Assembly (NCBI GenBank): GCA_024345305.1 | Contig: BRON01000008.1 | Span: 1,488,001-1,552,000, forward strand | DNA length: 64,000 nucleotides | From: Mrakia gelida | Lineage: Eukaryota > Basidiomycota > Tremellomycetes > Cystofilobasidiales > Mrakiaceae | Direction of reading: 5' to 3' | Part shown: positions 56,228-64,000 of the stretch, in pieces | Layout of the letters: every line of letters starts with the position of its first letter | Position numbering within the stretch: the stretch's first letter is position 1 | Program-made: the position numbers and the translations under genes | The notes under the pieces: model-generated | What the model saw: the letters and a program-made list of their open reading frames with translations, nothing else | Databases searched by the model: none | What the model was told of the DNA's origin: nothing

Positions 56228-57171
56228 TTAGCTATCCAACTCCCTGAAGAACGAGATTTTGGGTCGAGTAGAGGAGAGGCCAGAGTTGATGAGCTCCTGA
56301 GTGTTGAAGAAGAAAAGAAGAAGAAGGCGAGTCAGCGTTGGCCAGAAAAGGACTCGTGGCAGGAAGAGGACCGGACGTACCTGCAACGCGTTGTTGTAGA
56401 AGTGATCATAGAAGGCTTGAGCATTGTCGTCTGGAATCGTCGAAGACAGAGGAACACGAACGTCAGCGGTCGCGTCGTCGACATGTCGGCGTCGAAGGAA
56501 AAGGACCTCGACTCGAGTCTACGCACACTCGATGATGATACTGAACATGTCGTAGTTCTCAGCATCTCCAAATCCCCTCATGACTCTGTGGGAGTAGACT
56601 ACGTAAATAACGGAGTCAGAGCAAAGCGACGAAAAGCGGCGAGAGCAATCTCAATACTCGACTGACCTGAAAACTCGTTCTGAAAACCACCGCGAAAATC
56701 AGTACTACATTGATCGTCGTACGATCCTAGATCTGCGCGCGACTCACCTCGTCAGTTTCCTGGTGAACTTTTCTCATCGCTTCCATCTGGAGGAAGAAAG
56801 GAAGGAGGAACAGCGAAGAAGCAGCCTCGTCAGCTCGGATCGACCCGGCCACACGAACGTCTCGCCCGCTTCCAACTCACGACCTTGTCACCCTGTCCTC
56901 TCTTGACCTTGAACTGTACGACGAGCGAAGACGAAGAGTCGGTCAGTTTCGAGATCGAGAGAAGGGAGATAGAGGAAGCAGAACGAACGAGGCAAATCGT
57001 CCCAAACGGGCCACCTTCCTCCTCGATGCTCCTGGGGACTTTAGAGCCCTTGCACTGGCCTTTGATCAGGGCAAACGTATCATCCGCCAGCTCCATAGTC
57101 GACGGGATGGTGTCGTGAACGACTCTCTCTTCTTTGACTTTGGGGGCGACTTTGGGCGCGAGGATGGACAT
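56228..57171 (-). CDS. small conserved-looking protein, function unknown
   Basis: About 147 residues from seven short exons with consistent phases, typical of a real gene here. Sequence order: MSILAPKVAPKVKEERVV, a segment TFALIKGQCKGSKVPRSIEE, GPFGTICLFKVKRGQGDKV, MEAMRKVHQETDE, VMRGFGDAENYDMFSIIIE, AFYDHFYNNALQELIN, and a C-terminal RPKISFFRELDS. The alternation of strands and helices (CLFKVK ... MEAMRKVHQ ... YDMFSIIIE ... FYDHFYNNALQELI) would suit a ferredoxin-like dimeric alpha/beta barrel, but I do not recognise a family. One acceptor (CAGAG|TC) was chosen because the nearer AG would give a stop. Start at 57171; an in-frame ATG at 57447 also exists. Confidence 0.6.
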
Positions 57172-57542
57172 GGCGAAGGGGGAGGGAGGGTGGGCGTTGA
57201 GGTCAAGTCGAGTGAGCGGGCTCTTCGGCTTCCTCAGCGCTTTGGGCTGCGCGTGGCTCAGCGCGGCCTCAGATTTTCTGGTAAGAGATGAAGGGACAAA
57301 GCCTACCCTCAGTAGTCTGATCTCGAAGAGAAGCACCCGAAAAGGGCGCAAAGGAGAGGAACGAAGTCGACGCGGGTCCATTCCTGCTCGTCTTTCTTGT
57401 CTCGCCCCTCTTCCTCTCCCCCTCCGTTCTCCTAACCAAAGCAGCATAGCAACCTACGAAATCGTATCAAAACCCAAACTGTAACCAATCCTCCCTACCA
57501 AGCAAAAGCGAACGCTAGATCCCAACCCCACCCACCCTCTCC
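57172..57542. other. intergenic between small unknown gene and COY1
   Basis: 371 bases, promoter of the small gene and 3' flank of COY1 (both minus). The upstream in-frame extension of the small gene to 57447 is Arg/Leu-rich and considered untranslated. Confidence 0.4.
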
Positions 57543-60500
57543 TCAACGCGTCGGACGGAAAGGTTCGCTAACAAGCGGTGAGCTTCCAGCGGCCAACGAT
57601 CCCCAGAGACTCATCATCACGAGGAGATGTAGCGATGCGGCGTAGATCTGCGTCGAACGTGGAAGAGAGGGGAGCTTAGTTTAGAAGAAAAGGTGGGTCG
57701 GAGGGAGAGTGAAGGGGAAGAGAGAGAGAGGCAGAGGGAGGGATGGACAACGCACAACAAAGATCGACCTGGCTCTCCGATTTCCGATGATACCTCGACA
57801 GAGAGCGAAGACGGCTCGTTCGATGGGATTCAGAGCTTGGATGGCACGTTGAGCTTCCTGTGAACGACGAGGAAGAGCGAAGGAAAGGGAAGGTGGGAAG
57901 ATGGTCAGCGCGTCCGTCCTTTATTCGTCTCGTCCCTCCACCTCCAAACCTCCCCCAAACGACCACCAAGAAGGAACGAAAGAAGACTCACCCTCCCCTT
58001 GAACGCCTCAAAAGGGTTCAAGCTCTCATCGTACTTATCCTTGTACTTCCCAATCCCTCCCTCCCCTTGCCTTCCCGACCCCAGCCCAATGCCCGACAAA
58101 CTCGATCCGTTCCCTCCTCCACTCTGCCCGTTCCCTCCTCCTCGAGAGCTCGACGGTCCAGCTCCTGCAGACGAGGAAGAGGTGTCTTCTTGGTAGGAAC
58201 CGATGTAGCGGACCTTCTCGTAGAGCTTGAGGTTGTCGGCTTGGAGGGATTTGACTTCGGCGCGAAGTTCGGAGATGGACTCGAATTGTTTGCGGAGTTC
58301 CTGCGGAGAGAAGAGGGATGGGTTAGTTTGGGAAGAGAAGGAGGGAGACGGGAGGGGAGGAAGTGGAAGGGGATGGAGAAGAGGGACGACGAACCTCCTC
58401 GAGCTCAGCGTTCCTTGCTCGGAACCGATCTCGTTGAGACGTGACGATAGGAAGGATGGAGGTATCTGGAGTTGGTGCTGAGAAGGGGATAGGTGATGAT
58501 CGTCCGCTTTCCTGCCGAACCGAACCAAGATAAAGCGCTCCAAGTCAGCTCGAGGTTCGAAGAACGAAAGGAAGACGACGCGACGGCGGAAGTGGGACGA
58601 ACGGCTCCTCCCTTCCCTCCGAAGTCCAACCCAGACAGTCCTCCGGTTCCTCCCAGAGGTCCAACAGCTCGTTCAGACACCGAGGGTCCAGCCTCTCCGT
58701 GGTGATGCTTGTTGACCGAAACGAGATCGTTCTCGAGCTTCTCGTTGAGGTTCTTCTGCTTGGTGAGCTCGGCTTGAGTCGACGCGAGGGTCTCCTCGAG
58801 GGAGGTGGAGAGGAGAGCGAGGTCTTCGTTGGTGACCTGAAGATGTCGAGGATAGAAAGGGGAAAAGTCAGTGAAAGAAAGGGAGGAGGGAAACGAACGC
58901 GACGATTGAACGGTCGCAAAGGTAGACGCGACGAGAGGAGGAAACCGAAACGTACCCTCATCCTGGTCAACTCCTCCACGATCCTCTTGTTCTTGAGAGT
59001 CAAGAGCGACTCAAGCGACTGTCCGACCTTCTTCTTGTTGGCCTTGGGATCCGGAAGTCGCAGCTCCGACTCATTGTCGTCGTCTCCTCCTCCAAACTCG
59101 ACGAACTGCGACGCGATCAAACGAAACCCACACAAAACAAATCAGCGCCCTCTTCGCTCCCCTTCTCCTCCTCCTCCTCCTCAACGCAGTCACCAAAATA
59201 CTCACCTTCATAATCTCCAACTCCCTCTTGATATCGTCGTAATCCACATACTGCTTCGCCTTGGACCTCAACCCTTCGATCTCCGCCGTCTTCGCTCCCA
59301 CTTCCTTGGTCAACTCCTCGATCCTCTTCTTGGCAGTCCTGTCCCCTTCCTTCTTCGAACTCTTCTCCGTCTCCAAAGCTCGAAGGAGTCGTCCGGCTTC
59401 CGACTCGAGGTCTGAGATTTGAGCTTCGAGGGTCTTGACTTTGTCTACGTGTTGGGAGCCCGATTTGACGGATTCGATTTCGGCTCGGAGGATTTCCTGA
59501 AAAGAGACGAATGGAAGGAACGGTCAGATGGGAGGTCCAGATGGGTCTGCGGGGAGGGCAGGCGGGTGGAAGGAGGAAGGGGAGGAAGCAAAGGGAGAGA
59601 CGAGACGAACATTTCGACGTTCAACAGAAGCGACTCGGGTGTTGGCTCGCTCGAGATCGGCGACGATGAGGTCGAGTTCACCGAGTTTGGCGACGACTTC
59701 GACGTCTGCGAAGGTCAGAGAACGCAAGGAAGCAGCAAGCCAGGTCAGAGAAAGCGAGAAACGGACGCGTCCAGTCGAGCTTGGTTCAAACTCACCCTGC
59801 CTCTGCGAGTGATCCATGAGCTGAGCCTGAGTGCTATCGTTACTGGTTCGGAGATCCCGAAGCTGATCCTTGACGGTCTTGACCTGTTTCTGAAGGTCTT
59901 GCTCACTGTTCGAGTTGAAGGAAGCCGAGAGGAGAGGAGTGGAGGAGTTCAGCTCGATGTTTTGAGAGCGAAGGAAGCAGGGGAAGAGAGCTGGACTGAC
60001 CGATCCTCGTAGTTCCTCATCCTCTCGTCGTAGGTAGCGTTGAGCTCGTTCTCCTTCGAGGTGACTCGTTCTTGGATGAGCTCGTCCATCTGGAGGCGAG
60101 ACGAATTGAAGGAGGAGAGGGAAGGGAAGGAGAGGAAGGTCAGCTCGAGCTCGCGCGTTTCCCTTCCGACCCTTCCACCTTCTGCCTGCCGCCTCGGACC
60201 CGGTTGGCGTCGCAGGGTACCGACGCTGCACTCGACACACAGACCTCTACCACGGCTCAAACGAAGAAATCAAGCCAGGGACATACCTTCTCCTCCAACG
60301 TCTCAACCTTCGCCTCAGCCTTCTTCCTCTTCTCCTCCACTCCAGCAATCTCCCCAACCTGCCTCTTCAAATCCAAGTTCTCCTCCCTCAACCTCGTCAG
60401 CTCTGACTCCAGCACTCGCGCCTCCGCGACTTTGACGGTTTGGTCCTGGCAAGACGCGTTCGAACAAGAACAACAACGAACGGACGGAAGGAGGGAGGGA

Positions 60501-61333
60501 AGCGAAAGGTCAGCTCGAACCTTCTCTCTCCTCCGTCCCTTCTACGAGCTCCACCACGAGCGAGCTCTCTCCTCCACCCCCAAATCGTGAGACGCGAACT
60601 CACGACGGCAGCATCCAAGAGAGGGTAAGGATCTGGAGCTTCTGCTAGGAGTTTGTAGGCGTTGAGGAAGGCGGACTCGGAGACTTTGGATCGACGGGTG
60701 AGCTGGTCGATTTCGGTTTGGTAGGCTTTGAGAAGAGGTTTGATGCCTTCGATTTTGGATTCTTCGGGGATCTTTTTGAACTCTGTAAGGCGAAAGCGAG
60801 AGACAAGCCGGAGAGATGAGCTCTGGAGCTCTAGAGGTGGCGTGGACGGAGGCGAGTGGAGAGGAGGGAGGGAGGGGATGATGCGGGAGGAGGGAGCGAG
60901 GAAGCTCGCAGCTCCAGTAGCCACTCGAGGGGTCTGCGAGCATGGGAGTAGGTGAGAGAGCCTTCCCTCGAGTATATGAGAGCTCGTGATACTCGATACA
61001 TGGAACCAGACGCTGGATGTAGAGCTCTTCTCTTTCCGTCGTTGAACCATCTCCCTCTCCGTCCATCCCCGGTCCCCCTTCTTCTCGAACGAGCACTCAC
61101 CTCGTGTCTGCTCAGCCAACTTCTTCCTCCCTACCATGTTCTCCTTCTGATTCTCTACGAGTTCGAGAGCTGTAGCATCCAGGGATCGCTGAAGTTCGCT
61201 CAGGTTGATGTCTGGGTTGAAGCAAGGTTCAGGGAAACCAGGGTCAGCTCGTCGACTCCTCTGTGCTCGTTCTCTTCCTCCAAGAGCTGATCGGCTTACC
61301 TTTCCATGTTGATAGAGCTGTTGAGAAATCCAT
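57543..61333 (-). CDS. COY1: Golgi coiled-coil protein CASP/COY1
   Basis: Golgi membrane tether of the CASP (CUX1 alternative product) family. The N-terminus MDFSTALSTWK, INLSELQRSLDATALELVEN and IEGIKPLLKAYQTEIDQLTR match the family start. Then comes a long coiled coil rich in E/K/L heptads (for example LTRLREENLDLKRQVGEIAG, DQLRDLRTSNDSTQAQLMDH, EAEIGL-like repeats and RIVEELTRMRVTNEDLALL). The diagnostic C-terminal CASP domain reads LYEKVRYIGSYQ, DESLNPFEAFKGREAQRAIQ, ALNPIERAVFALCRGIIGNR, then the membrane segment IYAASLHLLVMMSLW. The Gly/Ser-rich insert before KYKDKYDESLNPF is local. C-terminal tail anchoring in the Golgi is known for the family. Complete at both ends; ATG at 61333. Confidence 0.92.
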
Positions 61334-61498
61334 GTTGAGGGGGGCTCTTCCGCTACTCTCTCAGAAGAAGGGGAAGGAGGGGAGGGTCGAGGTGGGTGTT
61401 GAGGTTGCGACGACGAGCTGCGAGTCGAATCGCTTCAACTCGACGACGAACAGCTCCGCCTTCGCTCGCTTCCCAACCACTTCCTTCTTCAAGAAACC
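61334..61498. promoter_or_regulatory. divergent promoter COY1 / cyclophilin
   Basis: 165 bases between the starts of two secretory-pathway genes. No TATA box; purine-rich toward COY1. Confidence 0.45.
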
Positions 61499-63051
61499 AT
61501 GTTCAGGAAAATCGCCCTTCTTCTTCTCGGTATCGTCGCTTCGGTCGCCCTTCTATCTCAACAGGTAGAGGCCGCCAAAGGACCTGTCATTACTCACAGT
61601 GCGGCGTCTTTCCTTACCATCTCTTCCCTCCTTCTCTCTTTCTAACTCGCCTTCGCTTCGCTTCTCGTTCTACAGAGGTCTTCTTTGACATCGAGCACGG
61701 AGGCAAGCCCCTGGGTCGACTCGTCTTCGGTCTCTACGGAAAGACGTCCGTATCCCCATCCCTCTCCGTCCATAGCCCTCGAGCTCGCTCAAACAGCCAG
61801 CTCACTCCTTCCCTCCCTCCCCTCCTTTCTTCCTCTTCGCGTTCTTTACAGCGTCCCCAAGACAGTCGAGAACTTTGTCTCCCTCGCCAAGGGAGAGAAG
61901 TACGATGGAACTCCTCTTGGTTTCGGATACAAGGGATCGTGAGTCCATCGCCCTGGCAACCTCGTCGGTCTGCAGATGAGCTTTCAAAGAGAGAGGTCTG
62001 ATGCTCGCTGCTTCTTTCTCGTCTTTGGATCGACAGGTCTTTCCACCGAATCATCTCCCAGTTCATGATCCAGGGAGGTGACTTCACTCGAGGTGACGGA
62101 ACCGGAGGAAAGAGTATCTGGGGGGATAAGGTACGTTCGAGCGAAGCGAGGAAGGGAGGGAGGGAGGGATGAAGAGAGGAACGAGCTCGGACGGAGGGGA
62201 GGGCTGAACGATCTAGGCAAGCTGACCTTTCTCTGTTTCTCGTCCTCTTGCTTTGCGTGTGGTTGTAGTTCCCCGATGAGAACTTCAAGCTCAAGCACAC
62301 TGGTCTCGGAACACTTTCGTGAGTTATTTCGGTGATTTGTCTGTCTTTGGCCGTGAGAGAAAGGAAGGGAAGGGCGACCATCTCGTCTTGAGCTCGCCTT
62401 CGTCCCTTCCGTCTTTCCTTCGCCTCGTTTCACCTGCCTCTCGTCTCTTCAGCGACTGACGACTCAGTTTCTGATTTGCTCTACAGCATGGCCAACGCCG
62501 GAAAGGACACCAACGGATCCCAGTTCTTCATCTGCACCATTGTCACCGTTCGTCCAATCTCCCTCTCCTTTCCTTCCTCCATCTCTCTTTCGTTCCTTCC
62601 TCCCTCGCCTCGGCCCCATTGCTTACCTTCGGCTCTACCTTTCCCCCTTCTTCGGCGTCTGCAGTCCTGGCTCGATGGCAAGCACGTCGTCTTTGGAACC
62701 ACCCTCGAGGGACTCGAGATCCTCAAGGTCATCGAGAACGTCCAGAAGGGACGAGGAGACAAGCCCGTTGAGCCTGTTACCATCGCTGACTCTGGAGAGG
62801 TTAGTACCATACCCTACCCGACTCTTCCCTTCCCTTGTGTTGAGCGAGCTTGCGAGAGCTCGCCGTCCGTTGGGGTCGGTCCGAGGATCAATACGCGTTC
62901 ACTGACTGACCTTTCGCTTTCGCTTTCCTCCTCCTCTCTCTACCCTCCCTCCTCCTTCGCTCGCCTCGTGTATCGTGATATGTACCAGCTCCCCGTCGAG
63001 CCCTCCACCGACGACGAAGGAAAAGAGGTACCCTTCAGGGTCGAGCTCTAA
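61499..63051 (+). CDS. secretory-pathway cyclophilin (peptidyl-prolyl isomerase B type)
   Basis: Peptidyl-prolyl cis-trans isomerase assisting folding in the ER. The signal peptide is clear ([20 protein letters not shown], then cleavage after VEA). Cyclophilin core: [36 protein letters not shown], active-site [39 protein letters not shown], and [15 protein letters not shown] with the cyclosporin-contact Trp. About seven exons. The C-terminal extension ([13 protein letters not shown]) ends VEL rather than HDEL/KDEL, so ER retention by the classical receptor is doubtful and secretion is possible. Related yeast proteins are Cpr2 and Cpr5; which orthologue cannot be told. ATG at 61499 fixes the signal peptide. 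Confidence 0.93.
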
Positions 63052-63220
63052 ATCCACCAGCGCTCGAAACCCAACTTCGTTGTTCCTCTCTTCCCCTCCC
63101 ATCCTCCCATCTTTCTTTCCATCTTTCATCTAGCTTCCTTCCTTTCTTCGTACGTCCCCCAACTTACTCCCTTCCCCTCTTCCCCCCTTCCTCTTCCCTC
63201 TCCCTTTTTCGTCGAACGCA

Positions 63221-63442
63221 ATGGCAATCGCTCACGCTCAGGACGACCCCTCCCTCCCCATCCCCCCTCCTCTCGACACCCCTTCTTCAGACTCGGACTC
63301 GGACTCGTCGTCGTCTCCTCTGTTCTGGTACATCGTCGGAGGAGGAGTGGTGTTGGCTGTCGGGGCTGGATGGTACTTTGGGGGAGGAGGGGATAAGGTT
63401 GTGAAGGCTTCGACGGAGAAGAGGGATTATAGGAAGCTCTGA
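63221..63442 (+). CDS. small single-pass membrane protein, unknown
   Basis: Single-exon frame of 73 residues. An acidic Pro/Ser-rich head (DTPSSDSDSDSSSSP) precedes one hydrophobic segment (PLFWYIVGGGVVLAVGAGWY) and a short lysine-rich tail (KVVKASTEKRDYRKL). The positive tail after the segment fits a tail-facing-cytosol/matrix orientation. It lies 170 bases after the cyclophilin stop with its own CT-rich leader. No family recognised; could be a mitochondrial or ER small protein. Evidence is the ORF plus plausible topology only. Confidence 0.5.
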   Translation: MAIAHAQDDPSLPIPPPLDTPSSDSDSDSSSSPLFWYIVGGGVVLAVGAGWYFGGGGDKVVKASTEKRDYRKL

Positions 63443-63668
63443 GGAGGGAGAGGAGATGGAGATTGATGAGGTTGGTTTTTGCTAGCTTTTCTCTTTGGGG
63501 AAGGAAAGACGAGAGAAAGAGCTCGGCGCGATTGCGAAGAAAAGGTTCCCTTTCCCTTTCACTAATAACGAAACCAAAGCGAAAGAGCAGGAGATCGTCG
63601 AGCTCACCGAAACCTCGAACTCCCATCATCGCCTCCCCTCCCCCCTCCCTTCTTTCGGCTCCTCAACC

Positions 63669-63926
63669 ATGCCACCTCTCGTCGACCCCTCGACTCAATC
63701 AACCAAACGTCCCTTCCCCTCCACTTCCGTCTCTCCCTCCAAGAAGAAGAAGCGCAAAGCAGCAGCGATCACGACGGCGTCCTCCGATGAGGAAGAGCTC
63801 ACCTTGAACCCTCCTTCTTCTTCGACAACGGCCTCGAGGACCCCCCTTTCAGCTTCGGAAGCAGGTAACGTGACCAGAGGAGGTAGAGGAGCGCTGGAGA
63901 GGCTTCCTTTGGAGGTGCTGGATCTG
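63669..63926 (+). CDS. 5' end of a gene with an F-box-like start, truncated by window edge
   Basis: First exon only. MPPLVDPSTQSTKRPFPSTS opens a Ser/Thr-rich region with a basic KKKKRK cluster (possible nuclear signal) and acidic DEEEL. The exon ends ALERLPLEVLDL, which matches the first helix of an F-box (LPxEVLxxI), where a GTGAGT donor follows at 63927. The window ends inside the intron. F-box proteins are substrate adaptors of SCF ubiquitin ligases; this assignment rests on a dozen residues and is tentative. Confidence 0.5.
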
Positions 63927-64000
63927 TGAGTGCCGAGGGAACAGAGAATGGACTGAAGAAGGGAGGGAGGGATGGCGAGCTCACCTCGTTCCGTTTCGTT

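Noticed and set aside
1..64000. CRISPR arrays, insertion sequences or long terminal repeats
   Set aside because: No regularly spaced direct repeats, transposase, integrase or reverse transcriptase motifs were seen on either strand.

Overview
The window is GC-rich, intron-dense eukaryotic DNA. Almost every gene is broken by short introns of roughly 55-110 bases, usually with GTGAGT/GTCAGT-type donors, a CTGAC-like branch point and a pyrimidine-rich CAG/TAG acceptor. Genes are packed on both strands with a few hundred bases between them. The gene content is conserved fungal housekeeping: Vps53, Vps36, Slx4, the Ppg1 phosphatase, mitochondrial TyrRS, Mrm2, RNase H2B, CASP/Coy1, a cyclophilin and a G-alpha subunit. 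Together this fits a basidiomycete yeast, most likely of the red-yeast type (Pucciniomycotina/Microbotryomycetes). The taxonomic guess is inference from composition and intron style.

Layout. 0.5-3.1 kb (-): BRCT-Myb protein A. 3.4-7.9 kb (-): SLX4 with two zinc fingers. 8.3-11.2 kb (-): an APC amino-acid/choline-type permease. 12.1-14.8 kb (-): a type I-like glutamine synthetase family protein. 15.2-16.8 kb (+): a short-chain dehydrogenase. 18.1-20.3 kb (+): G-protein alpha subunit. 21.1-26.0 kb (+): BRCT-Myb protein B with about nine Myb modules. 26.5-27.9 kb (-): a zeta-type P-loop kinase. 28.3-29.4 kb (+): a MYND-finger gene that looks damaged. 29.7-32.1 kb (-): VPS36. 32.3-36.8 kb (+): VPS53. 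36.9-39.3 kb (+): BRCT-Myb protein C. 39.6-41.6 kb (-): BRCT-Myb protein D, tail to tail with C. 42.1-43.2 kb (+): MRM2. 43.7-46.5 kb (-): a CRAL-TRIO protein. 47.1-49.2 kb (-): PPG1. 49.5-51.8 kb (+): mitochondrial tyrosyl-tRNA synthetase. 51.9-53.8 kb (-): a methyltransferase. 54.1-55.7 kb (+): RNase H2 subunit B. 56.2-57.2 kb (-): a small unknown protein. 57.5-61.3 kb (-): CASP/COY1. 61.5-63.1 kb (+): secretory cyclophilin. 63.2-63.4 kb (+): a small membrane protein. 63.7 kb onward (+): the 5' end of an F-box-like gene cut by the window edge.

The unusual content is the set of four paralogous genes (A-D) within 42 kb. Each starts with a BRCT-like domain split by an intron, followed by one to nine Myb/SANT-like modules. 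Each module is split by a phase-0 intron just before a conserved HPxRS/T motif. Three of the four end in a shared C-x2-C...C-x2-C motif. The BRCT-then-Myb order is that of the telomere/promoter protein Rap1, so a Rap1-derived, lineage-specific family of DNA- or chromatin-binding proteins is the leading interpretation. The rest of the window reads as ordinary unlinked housekeeping genes. VPS36 and VPS53 (both endosomal/Golgi traffic) share a 172-base divergent promoter, and SLX4 and RNase H2B are both genome-maintenance genes, but no operon-like logic is implied.
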